Below, one piece after another: positions 10,566 through 20,100 of a stretch of DNA of 64,000 nt. The DNA is from Ceratopteris richardii (Eukaryota > Streptophyta > Polypodiopsida > Polypodiales > Pteridaceae): positions 224,488,045 to 224,552,044 of the forward strand of contig CM035407.1 of NCBI GenBank assembly GCA_020310875.1. Direction: 5' to 3'. Position 1 is the stretch's first letter; the number at the start of each line of letters is the position of its first letter. The notes under the pieces were generated by a model. That model searched no databases. It was not told where the DNA came from and saw only the letters and a list, made by a program, of their open reading frames with translations. A program made the translations under genes and the position numbers.

Positions 10566-11028
10566 GAGGAGGGAACAAACGGTCGAATGAGGTGGACCAA
10601 TCACAGAGTGCCACGTGGCAACGTGTACGTTGCCCGATGCAACGGATAGATGACGTGGATCAATCAAATCATGCCACGTGGCAAAAGACGTTGGAATTCG
10701 CAACGGCTATCTGACGTGGACCAATCGGGGCATGCCACGTGGCACAACGGTCAACTCAGTTTTGGGACCTATTTAAGCTTCCCTATTCATTTGCTTTTTT
10801 TTTTTTGTCAACACTTGCCAAGCGTGGAGGTTCCATTGCCACCAAGTTTTTTGGCTACTTCACAATTTCTATAGAGAGCGCTCTCTCCATAAGGTAATGT
10901 GGACACGACCGATGCAAGCGATTAGGGACATCCGAGATTTTTGGATAACCCGAATCGCTTGGATCGGTCATGTTTTTTAAATAGCATCGTCCTTGATCAT
11001 ACCTTGCAAATTTTGGTTTCTTTTGTGT
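10566..11028 (+). promoter_or_regulatory. Bidirectional promoter block, copy 1, with three G-box palindromes
   Basis: Three perfect 12-bp palindromes TGCCACGTGGCA occur at 10609-10620, 10672-10683 and 10733-10744, with CCAAT and GACGTGG motifs between them. They are followed by TATTTAAG (10770-10777), a likely TATA box for rightward transcription, and a donor-like AAG|GTAATG at 10894. The block is repeated at 11176-11641. G-boxes bind bZIP and bHLH factors in plants, often under light, stress or ABA control. Confidence 0.75.
10904..10972. repeat. Hairpin repeat 8
   Basis: Arms CACGACCGATGCAAGCGATT and AATCGCTTGGATCGGTCATG. The inner stem AGGGACATCC pairs with GGATAACCC around a GAGATTTTT loop. 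It begins 10 bp after the donor-like site of promoter copy 1. Confidence 0.9.
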
Positions 11029-11098
11029 TGCTTGAGTATAACGCATTGTTACCTTTATTTTAACTTCTATTTATTGAAATATGATGATGAATTCAGGG

Positions 11099-11166
11099 AC
11101 GACCGATGCAAGCGATGAGTGACATCCGGGCATTTACGGATGACTCTTATCGCTTGGATCGGTCGT
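11099..11166. repeat. Hairpin repeat 9
   Basis: Arms ACGACCGATGCAAGCGAT and ATCGCTTGGATCGGTCGT. The inner ATCCG pairs with CGGAT. It lies between the two promoter copies. Confidence 0.9.
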
Positions 11167-11175
11167 GTCTCTAGT

Positions 11176-11641
11176 GAGGAGGGAAGAAACGGTCGAATGA
11201 GGTGGAGCAATCATAGAGTGCCACGTGGTAAAGTGTACGTTCCCCGATGCAACGGATTGATGACGTGGATCAATCAGATCATGCCACGTGGCAAAAGACG
11301 TTGGAATTCGCAACCGGTATCTGACGTGGACCAATCGGAGCATGCCACGTGGCACAATGATCAACTCAGTTTTGGGACCTATTTAAGCTTCCTCCTATTC
11401 ATTTCCTTCATTTTTTTCTGTCAACACTTGCCAAGCGTCGAGGTTCCATTGCCACCACGTTTTTAGCCTACTTCACAATTTCTATAGAGAGCGCTCTCTA
11501 CGTAAGGTAATGTGGACACGACCGATGCAAGCGATTAGGGACATCCGAGATTTTTGGAAAACCCTAATCGCTTGGATCGGTCATGTTTTTTAATATCATC
11601 GAGTCCTTGATCATAGCTTGCAAATTTTGGTTTCCTTTGCT
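11176..11641 (+). promoter_or_regulatory. Promoter block, copy 2, probable promoter of the H3-like/Ulp1 gene
   Basis: Direct duplication of 10566-11028, offset about 610 bp. G-boxes are at 11219-11230 (one base changed), 11282-11293 and 11343-11354. The TATA-like TATTTAAG is at 11380-11387. The donor AAG|GTAATG at 11506/11507 pairs sensibly with the acceptor TTTTTTGCAG at 12260. That gives a 754-bp intron in the 5' leader of the H3-like gene. Confidence 0.7.
11517..11585. repeat. Hairpin repeat 10
   Basis: Counterpart of hairpin 8 in the duplicated block, with a slightly different inner stem (AGGGACATCC with GGAAAACCCT). It starts 10 bp after the donor at 11507. Confidence 0.9.
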
Positions 11642-11643
11642 AT

Positions 11644-11962
11644 GATGAAAAGGAACGTCCGAGATATGGAAACCAAGACATTAAAGATGCTGCCTTGCTT
11701 AATTTGAACAGCCAGACAGAAGAGTCAGCTTCTCAAATCCTTGACATGCATGTGGGGATCTTTTTCGAGGAGCAGGACACCAGTGGGGGGTTTCGTGAGA
11801 TATAGGTGTGGGAGGTCTCCATCAAAAAGGAGGAAGCGGGTTCTGCTAGTAGAGGATTTGAGAAGCTGACTCTTCTGTCTGGCTGTTCAAATTTTTCTTT
11901 ATAGTAAGCAAGGTAGCATCTTTAATGTCTTGGTTTCCATATCTCGGACGTTCCTTTTCATC
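11644..11962. repeat. Long inverted repeat (foldback), arms about 100 bp
   Basis: Left arm 11644-11741 begins GATGAAAAGGAACGTCCGAG. Right arm 11853-11962 is its near-perfect complement with an extra roughly 12-bp stretch. The loop is about 111 bp. Transcribed from either side it would form a long hairpin RNA. It lies inside the predicted leader intron of the H3-like gene, between hairpins 10 and 11. Confidence 0.9.
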
Positions 11963-12084
11963 TCGTGCCTCTGATAGTGGAAAGAGTCATTGATTATAGT
12001 TTTCCAATTATCTTTATCTTAGTGATAATTGAGTGTTTTGCATTGTCAGATATTATTTATTGATATTTGATGATTAATTTAAAG

Positions 12085-12152
12085 ACGACCGATGCAAGCG
12101 ATCAGGGACATCCGGGCATTTCCGGATGACTGTTATCGCTTGCATCGGTCGT
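12085..12152. repeat. Hairpin repeat 11
   Basis: Arms ACGACCGATGCAAGCGAT and ATCGCTTGCATCGGTCGT pair perfectly. The inner ATCCGG pairs with CCGGAT around GCATTT. It lies 112 bp before the ATG of the H3-like gene, within the predicted leader intron. Confidence 0.92.
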
Positions 12153-12263
12153 GCCTCTCATAGTGGAAAGAGTCATTGATCATAGCTTTTAGAGAGTAAG
12201 TTTTGACAGTGGAATATTCCACTTTTCCTAATTCCTTGCCTAAAGATTGATTTTTTGCAGAGT

Positions 12264-14022
12264 ATGGCTAGAACCAAAAAGACAGCAAGGAAGTTGTACC
12301 CTGAGGGTCAGGACAAGAATGCCCAAGGGGAAAATGTCCAGGAGCAAAATTCCCAGAAGGTTCAAGCCAAAGTGCCAGAGCAGCCTTCAAAAAAAAGGGT
12401 CAACTACCATGTTAAGTCTTTGAGGGAAATAAGAAGAGCCCAAAAGTCTGTGGGATTGTTGATCCCAAGACTTCCATTTATGAGAGTTGTCAAGCAGATC
12501 TCATCCAACCTCTGTTCTTTGATGAAGACCTCATCCTTTGTCAATGTGAGGTGGCAAACTCAAGCACTGCTATGCCTGCAAGAAGCTGCAGAGGACTTTG
12601 CTATTGATTTCATGAATGATGCCTACTTATGTGCTGCTCATTCTCATAGGGTAACTTTAATGGCGAAGGATTATGTTATTGTTTCAAGAATAAGATATAA
12701 GTTTGATAAAGCTCTGGTTCCTATTGATCACCACGACAAAAAATTCTTCGATATTTTAAATATACCTCCAGCTCGAGCACCTAAAACAACAGTTGTCATT
12801 GAAGAGATCAACGCTCAAGTCACTCATGATCATGAGACTAGAGCTGCAGCAAATAGTGAGGAGGAGAGGAAAAAGCAGGGATTATTTACAGAGGAAAGTG
12901 CCATCTTAACCCAGATTCAAAAGTTACAGAAAGCAAATAAAGAGCTCCTCAAGAAAGGAGATGGGCAGGTTATAGTTAATGTTGCAATGCCATGGCAAAG
13001 TGAATTGTTTCTTGACATTAGACCTGAAGATAACAAAATGTTGAGGGAGCTTCATCTTGAAATATCAGATAGTGTGGTCAACATTTCACTCAGGTATATC
13101 TAGAGGCCTTAAAATGCTTTTGTTTTGCATAATTTTCTAGTTCCTTAACTGCATTTTTATTTCTTGATTTGTAGGGTTCTTCTTCAACAATGTGAGGAAA
13201 AGGTTCAAAGAAAAGTATTTATTTTAGATCCTCTGGTGACACAATGTTTTTTACATAAACATGGAGATGCCAAGTCCTTTCTACGGGGTTTTACAGAAGA
13301 AGTAGAATGTGTAATTTACCCATACATTGAAAAGTAAGTATTCATCTTCATTTTGGAAACATATTTGTTTCATTTAAGAAAGTATATTTACATGCAACTC
13401 ATTGACAGGGGCCATTGGAGTTTGATTATTGTGGACTTCAATGCATATCAAGCTCTTTTCCTAAATTCTCTTCCATCACAGCATGGGAATTGCAAAGTGT
13501 AAGTTACTATACATTTTGTTCTCTATTTTAAAGCCATGCCCCGTTTTGATTTTCACTTTACAATGCAGTGCTACAAAGCTTCTCAAGATGCATATTGATC
13601 AGAGTTTTCCAGGAATAGCTAAAATGAATGAACAAAAGCAATTTGGATACAGCCAAATTCATGTGCCATTGCAGAGAGACTCAACATCATGTGGCTGGAG
13701 AGTGATTGCAAATGCTGTAAGATTCTTGGAACGAAGGTTCTACAGTCCTGGATTGAATTTATCAGACTACCCAGATGCATGGATCATCTTGATCAGAGAG
13801 AGAGCAATAAATAGTATCATGAAACATGCAATCTGCCCACATGATCCAGACTCACCTCCACCCCCTCCACCTGATAGAAAACAGTCTGAAGATAAAAAGA
13901 AAGGGCTTCCTCTTCACTCACCACTAAAGCATATGAACAACATAAAGAGTCAAGCTGAAACCTCCAAAAAGGGACAGAAGCAACAGAGAAAGCAAGGCTC
14001 TAAAAAGGATAGAAAGGGTTAA
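12264..14022 (+). CDS. Histone H3/CENH3-like domain fused to a Ulp1/SENP-type cysteine peptidase
   Basis: Model: 5' acceptor TTTTTTGCAG at 12260, ATG at 12264, exons to 13093, 13175-13333, 13409-13498 and 13569-14022, 510 aa. All introns are GT-AG with matching phase. Residues 1-10 are MARTKKTARK, the H3 tail start with K4 and K9 kept but S10 replaced by Leu. Residues 53 to about 144 form a histone fold (LREIRR, LLIPRLPF, LQEAAEDF, HRVTLM.KD). Loop 1 is about 8 residues longer than in H3 and contains RW, as CENH3s do. A charged, probably coiled segment (about 205-240) follows. Then comes a C48-type peptidase: H332 (GHW), N349 (LNS, where Ulp1 has Asp), Q395 and C401 (SCGW). The Q-C interval of 6 and the H-N interval of 17 match Ulp1. 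The tail is Pro-, Lys- and Gln-rich. Likely nuclear, possibly incorporated in or bound to chromatin and removing SUMO or a similar modifier; that is inference. Confidence 0.85.
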
Positions 14023-14297
14023 ATCAATTTTTGAGTCGTAGATTGAAATCAATTGTAAAGCCAACCGAGGTTGGAATATTTATTTTTTAACAAATTGTAT
14101 GTAGTTATGCCAATCTTCATCTGGAAGATGGTCACAGTTGTATTGAACCTCTTGAGAGTTTGACAAAAGTTCACTGGATGGTCCAATTAAATTTATTTAT
14201 GTCACAATTATGAATGCATTGTGGGTTTTTTACTTCATTCTTGTTGGAAAGTGTTTAAATTCGAGAAGTTACAGAAGGACATAAAGAATTAAGAGGA

Positions 14298-14365
14298 CAC
14301 GACCGATACAAGCGATACGGGGAATCGGAGAATCTTGGATTGCCCCTATCGCTTGCATCGGTCGT
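14298..14365. repeat. Hairpin repeat 12
   Basis: Arms CACGACCGATACAAGCGAT and ATCGCTTGCATCGGTCGT. The inner GGGGAATC pairs with GGATTGCCCC, a stem sequence not used by the other copies. Confidence 0.9.
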
Positions 14366-14460
14366 ATTATCCATTTCATCGCTGCTGCTAGTTTTTATAC
14401 TCGTGAGTCAAATCTTTACGCAAGGTCACTTCTTGAAGTCTACCGCGGTAGTTTGCTAAC

Positions 14461-14527
14461 ACGACCGATGTAAGCGAAAAGGGCCATCCGACAATTTCAG
14501 ATTGCACTAGTCGCTTGCATCGGTCGT
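14461..14527. repeat. Hairpin repeat 13
   Basis: Arms ACGACCGATGTAAGCGA and TCGCTTGCATCGGTCGT, with one G-T type mismatch. It is the first of three units spaced 232 bp. Confidence 0.88.
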
Positions 14528-14692
14528 CTTCACTTATCTCGTCTTCTCTGCTTTATGCCTTGAGACATGCTCTTCTAATATTGAAATACCAAACCTTGGA
14601 TTGGAATTTGCACCAAGTTCTCCACTCTCTCTTATATTACTTGGTAGTTTGCATTTGTACCATGATAATTTCTCTCGCGGTAGTTTGCTAAC

Positions 14693-14759
14693 ACGACCGA
14701 TGTAAGCGATAAGGGCCATCCGAAAATTTCAGATTGCCCTAGTCGCTTGCATCGGTCGT
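14693..14759. repeat. Hairpin repeat 14
   Basis: As hairpin 13. The inner AGGGC pairs with GCCCT. Confidence 0.88.
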
Positions 14760-14924
14760 CTTCACTTATCTCGCCTCCTCTGCTTTATGCCTTAAGACAT
14801 GCTCTTCTAATATTGAAATACCAAACCTTGGATTGGAATTTGCACCAAGTTCTCCACACTCTCTTATATTACTTGGTAGTTTGCGTTTGTACCATGATAA
14901 TTTCTCTCGCGGTAGTTTGCTAAC

Positions 14925-14991
14925 ACGACCGATGTAAGCGATAAGGGCCATCCGACAAATTCAGATTGCACTAGTCGCTTGCATCGGTCGT
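14925..14991. repeat. Hairpin repeat 15
   Basis: As hairpin 13, 232 bp after hairpin 14. It is the last copy before gene 4. Confidence 0.88.
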
Positions 14992-15493
14992 CTTCACTTA
15001 TCTCGTCTCCTCTGCTTTATGCCTTAAGACATGCTCTTCTAATATTGAAATACCAAACCTTGGATTGGAATTTGCACCAAGTTCTCCACACTCTCTTATA
15101 TTACTTGTTATGTGTACCATGATAATTTCTCTTGCATTACTTGAGGACAAAAAAAGTTGCATAGAATCAAATTATTTAGCTGAGCCTAGTGTGCACCTTT
15201 GATAGACTATAATTATTAAATTGAAATTAGATATTCAATTCTAGATCTCTTCTTCATCTAGAATTAACTTATGCAAGTTCCTGTATAATTATTTCTTAGT
15301 CATCAATTCACTCCTGCAAAAAAAAATCAATGGAAATATGAAATTAAGGACCTAGAAAATATCTAAGACATTTAAAATTAATAATTTTACACACATTGTT
15401 TGTAACCATCCTGCCAAGAAAATTCAATGGAAGTATCAATAGAAGCTTCTATTAGATGAAGATACATTATGTAAGAATGTCAGGGTTAACTTG

Positions 15494-16736
15494 TTACAAT
15501 CTTAAAGGTTGGAACTTAATCACCCTTGGTGGCAGGCAGCTTATGCAAGATAATGATTTCTCTGATCTAATGTTAACTATTGCATCATCAATTGAGAATC
15601 TACACTGAGATGATACCTCATCAAGGTATTCTAGAAGCTCCCTTACATTTCTGAGATTCCAATTTGCAGTGACAATTATTTTCCTTGATTGAAAATCTGG
15701 ATGAATCAATACTTCTAACTCAAATTCTGGACAGCTCTCCTCTGAGTCCAAGGCTATCCAAAGTCCAAGCTTTTTTTTCCACCTTCTATAGTCATATCCT
15801 AGAACCAGAGATTGTCGACAAATCTGATATGAGATTGAAAGAGAATTGGGACTAACTTTGCATAAAATAATGTCACCTAGCTTTTGAACTTCTTTGCTAT
15901 CCCATTCCCTACCTAAAACATCATCAATCTCTGAAATAGGGACTCTCCTATTCAACCACATTGTTTTTGTTTTCTGTAATAACATGTTTTTAAAGCATGC
16001 TACAAAGACATGAATAGGCAAAAACCATTGAATCTTTATCCTTCTCGAAATTCGGCCTGCTGACATTGCCTTCTGGATGTCAAATTTAATTTTGCAGAGA
16101 AAACTTGAAACTGTTGAATAATCAGGAGCATCCCAATCTAATGAAGAGATGCAAGGACTAGGTACGTGTACAAGAATTCCATAAGAACTCCTCCCTGACG
16201 GCACTTGATAATCTGCATAATGGACAAATAACTCTATGCTATTGAAGAATTGAACAGATTTCTCTGCATACATGAGTTCTGCATATTCCTTATGAAGAAC
16301 TCTGAATGTTCCTGTTAAACATTCAACAGGTTGCCATTCCACAATATTGGAAGGAAAGATATCTGCAGTACAAAAACATATGTTTCATTATACAAAATCA
16401 ACTGGAATGATAGAAGAGCATTGTCAAACTTCACTTACAGTACGAAGGGAATTGAAGATGATTTTCTAGAACAAGATCCTTAGCGGTGTACACATGCTGT
16501 ACTCGTGCAAACCAACCGCATCTCTTCAATTTGAAACTGAGAATACGTCCCTTCCAATGGTTTCTTGTGTTGTCTCTTTTGGCACGCTTGACTTTATGGA
16601 CACCTCTACAGCTAGGAAGCATAGTAACCCAGTCATTTACTTTCACAGAAAGAGGTTTCCACAAAGAATCCTCTCTTCTGTTGTAAACCTCACATGAAGT
16701 TACGCGATTGGAAGGACGACGAGAAGAAGAAGCCAT
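15494..16736 (-). CDS. Transposon gene 4, orphan protein of 388 aa (two exons)
   Basis: Model: exon 1 16736-16439 (ATG at 16736), intron 16438-16363, exon 2 16362-15494. The donor T|GTAAGT and the acceptor TTTTTGTACTGCAG|AT join in phase 1 and keep the frame open for 388 codons. The N-terminal 100 residues are basic. They contain VNDWVTMLP, then HWKGRILSF, then an aromatic stretch ending YTAKDLVL, loosely like the start of a BAH or other SH3-like chromatin-reader domain; this resemblance is weak. The rest is mixed alpha/beta with no motif I know. It is convergent with the H3-like/Ulp1 gene and lies at the right end of the element. I cannot assign a function. Confidence 0.75.
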
Positions 16737-16796
16737 TTGAACTTAGGAGAAGAAGAATGTTCAAAGCGAGAAACCGACGTTCACAAATTTTGGCAG

Positions 16797-16805
16797 TATT
16801 TATAG
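16797..16805 (-). promoter_or_regulatory. TATA box of gene 4
   Basis: CTATAAATA on the - strand, 61 bp upstream of the ATG and identical to the gene 2 box. Confidence 0.65.
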
Positions 16806-17149
16806 AAAAAAAGGCTTTGTACACGTGGAAACTTTTGATTTGATGTTAACCCTGTCGTTGAATGATCATGACATTTTGTGAACCCAAAAATATTTCGTAT
16901 CTTCAAAAATCAATTCCTTCTTGGAAATTCGAGAATATGCTTTGTGTAGTGTGCAAAAGTATCTTTTTTTGCATCAAACCAAAAAATTGTACACTGAATA
17001 CGAGACTCTTCATCACTTTAGCGGCGCTTTGAAAGAAAATTGTATTAAAAAAAGAAATTCTCCATACGGTTAAAAGAGACAACAATGTTATATTCTTGTA
17101 CACGTGGAAAGACGCTATTTGTCAATTTCCTTAATCTCTCATTAGCAAA
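16806..17149. other. Right subterminal region of the DNA transposon
   Basis: Upstream region of gene 4, AT-rich, with no hairpin repeat and no frame of note. It holds two tacacgtgga motifs (near 16820 and 17100). Confidence 0.5.
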
Positions 17150-17181
17150 CAGCCCCTTTTCGGCCGTTTTTCGCCCTAATG
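17150..17181 (-). repeat. Right terminal inverted repeat
   Basis: On the - strand from 17178 it reads TAGGGCGAAAAACGGCC then GAAAAGGGGCTG, matching the left end at 26 of 29 positions. The CAT before it on that strand (17181-17179) is also shared with the left end. Confidence 0.92.
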
Positions 17182-20100
17182 ACCAGCATAGTGTCCTTGC
17201 ACTCTAGCCTGTGCAATGTTGCTTGATGCAGTGCTATTATCCAGAGGAGTTGCACTGAGCTACAATGATTCAGTGCCCAAGTTTCACATGGGAGTCTCAG
17301 GACATGGTCAGTAGCTGCCTTATGTGGAAGCATGGGTTGTTCCGACACCACAACCATCAATTGTTGCAGATGTGATTCCAGCCTGAGCACTACCCTTTAG
17401 TACAAGAATCTCTAAACAAGGTCCCCAAACCACAACATCCTTCAACTTCAAGTTTGAAAACGACTGGACGGAATTTCCTTGGATCTAGTATCTTGTTAAA
17501 AGAACCTGACACAAGCATACAGAAAATGAGCAGCACAAATAACCCTGGCTCATGCTTGGCCCTTTGGATCCACCAGCTTGACCTATATTCTGATCATATC
17601 TACGTATAGGTATGATCCATCATTTTTGTCTAGACCCTCAGAAGCTCAGCAGATGGTGGAGATGGTGCCATTCCAAAAACTTTGTTTTTTCATACTTACT
17701 GTGTGATGTGGCTGATACCTCCCTAAATCTTTAGCTACAACCAGTGAAGTCAAAAATCAGCAGCATGAGTAATTTAATAATTGCAACTGAGAGCCCAGTC
17801 TGGCCAAAAGTTGCAATGCCACTCTAGCACATTTCTCGAGGCATTTCTTCTCACAAATTATTGAGCACTCAAGACCAGTTTCCATAGTAATGTTGCCAGC
17901 AAAGCTGTTGCTGCATCTTTTGTTGCATCTTGACCATATGCCAACAAATGTGTCTGGTATATTCCTCCTATTGTTGATGAGCCATGGTGTTTGAGAAGTA
18001 GTCGAAGGACTCAGAAATGGTGCCTTCTGACCACCAGCCACCTGCAATGACTATCCGTAACAGGGAGCTCAGCTTGGCAGAGTGACTTCAGCAGATTGTC
18101 GAACCAGATATGGCCCAAGTATAATTATTTAGCTCAGCTGGCGCTCCAAGTATTTGTCATTTTATTCTGTGGACTTCCTAATAGCAGCAAAAAGGTCAAT
18201 CCACCACTTTGAAGCTTGAAGAGCTTACTGACTTGACACAGGCCTCCACCAAAGATACCCCAACAGCATTTACTTTTGACTCAGGGGGTGTACTTAAGTA
18301 TTTTAGATTCAAACTCTACAACAAGTGAGCAATCTAGAAGGCCGTGGACTTGGGACCAAAATCGAATTGGACGAAGGCTGGAATTACTGAAGACAATATA
18401 ATTGGGCCCTTTCTCACTTCCAGCTGCACCTGAGCCTTCTGTCAGGGCAGACTTGTTAGGCCTATTGAAGTGCACAGTCACTCAAGCACCCAATGCTTCA
18501 TCTATTTTCATGGATGTACAATCCAAGGTATCCAATCAATTATGTCCGTCTGAGTGCAGACTAGCCATATCATCAAGAATAAGCTTTGATATGCTACTTT
18601 CTCACATCACAATTTGCGGAGTGTACACTGGTCTTTATACCTGTGATAAAAACTTATTCTCTGATTTTTCTGAAATTCAACAAATGTAGGCGGTTTGCTT
18701 CCTTATGTTGTGAACCAGCAGATGTATTATAGCTAAAAGGACTCCATCATCATCGGAGTCATCAATGACAACCCTTCCCGTTGAAGTGGAGTTTGGAGGC
18801 TTCATGTATGTTCCTACCCTTTAAAAGTTGAAGACTTCCGACCGAGATTTGAGGAAGCAATGCTTGGCCCAAACTGTTGTCCTGAAAATTTCAGCCTAAG
18901 GACATGGGGCAGAGGAGCCCTTTGCCTTCTAGCAACAATTATACCATCATCTGGGGAAAACATGAGGCGTAGAATTCCTTTTTTGAGAGCAAAAGAAGGT
19001 GGGCAGCAAACCATTCAATCCTGCCATTGCAGTAGCTCGCCCCAACCACATCTTGCAGAAATTGGTTACTGATACACTTTACTGACAAGTGTATCTACAG
19101 TCGAGCTACCTAGATTTGTAGCTGTGGCCATCGTAAGCCATGGTAGCATATTGAGAAGCCCAGATTCCATGAGGTTGAACTTCAACCCGACCCTATGAGC
19201 ATCTGCAATTGCACAAGAGTGGAGGACTCACTCTGAGAATCAGCTGTCTGTAGATCATTACACACATCATATCAAGGCAGAACATGTAATCATATCAATA
19301 GCGACTAGCATAATCCTTCAATCATGTAAGCTTTATTCATCTTGATTGCAACATAAACTTTATATGACCATCATTGTTGAGTTGTCTCCTTCAAGAGATG
19401 CTCCCTTCTGGTTTGCAAAAGCTTCAATAAAGTATGGATGAGAAACAGTGGACCAAGCTTCAAACCGTGTGTAAGACACACATGGATAGAGCATTGATTC
19501 CCTTGTTGATGTATGCAAAGCTGATAGCATCACAGAGTACCTGGTCTGTAGCAATTTTGTCCCACAAAACTTTGAGCTCAACCAGAAATAACACTTGATT
19601 ACCTGAGAGCAGGTGTGTGCAGTAGCTACACCCGAAGGGGAACAAAAAGAATCAATTTTGAAGTTCTTCAGATGTTTGATCAAAGAATGCCAAGTCCATG
19701 GGGTTGAAGGTGGGGCATCCATGAGACGGCACAATATATGGCTGAAGAGTACTTGTACCTCTAAGATTTGAAAGATTTAGTGTAGCCAGCCTTGCCCACA
19801 TCATGCATAGAGGACCAGCCAAAATAACCTGCACCTTCAGCCTTTGAACTGGGCTTGCACATCCTGTGCCAAGATAAGTCCCAATACATGAACATGTGAG
19901 CTTTGCAAAGTGACCTACACATTCACAAGCTTTTTCCAATAATTAGCACATGAAGCACCCTCTGAGCCTTGTTCAGGGTTGTCTTTATTCTGACATTCAT
20001 GAGTACCACTGAAACCGCTTCCAACTTCCTCCTAGAGAGAAGCATCAGCATGTTCATTCCAAGATGGTCATTCACTTAGTGTCCAAAAGCTAATGTGCCT

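Larger units (their letters stand above)
14023..15493. other. Region between the convergent genes 3 and 4, with hairpins 12-15
   Basis: No gene. 14298-15120 holds four hairpins. The last part is a 232-bp repeat (14461, 14693 and 14925 starts) whose spacer includes tttatgcctt.agacatgctc and cttggattggaatttgcacc. 15120-15493 is AT-rich and shows nothing further. The two 61-codon frames on the - strand at 14534-14719 and 14766-14951 come from the repeat. Confidence 0.8.
4259..17180. mobile_element. 12.9-kb DNA transposon with four genes and 15 hairpin repeats
   Basis: The two ends are inverted repeats of 29 bp with 26 matches (4261-4289 and 17150-17178) starting TAGGGCGAAAAACGGCC. Between them lie a RAG1/Transib-like transposase gene (+), an orphan gene (-), an H3-like/Ulp1 gene (+) and a second orphan (-), plus 15 copies of a 67-70 bp hairpin. 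No retroelement sequence lies inside. Target duplication is uncertain: AT flanks both ends (4259-4260, 17179-17180), but AT is palindromic and could instead belong to the inverted repeat. I cannot assign it to a named superfamily. All four genes have open exons, so it may be intact. Confidence 0.88.

Noticed and set aside
12264-13093. A normal host histone H3 or CENH3 gene
   Set aside because: The fold lacks the usual C-terminal end, continues into a peptidase, has an 8-residue longer loop 1, and lies between the inverted repeats of a transposon.
8114-14991. Hairpins as independently inserted MITEs
   Set aside because: No target duplications flank them, spacing is regular in two arrays, and they occur only inside this element.
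4258-17181. CACTA or Transib assignment of the DNA transposon from its ends
   Set aside because: The ends begin CATTAGGG/TAGGG rather than CACTA or CACWRTG, and neither a 3-bp nor a 5-bp duplication is visible.
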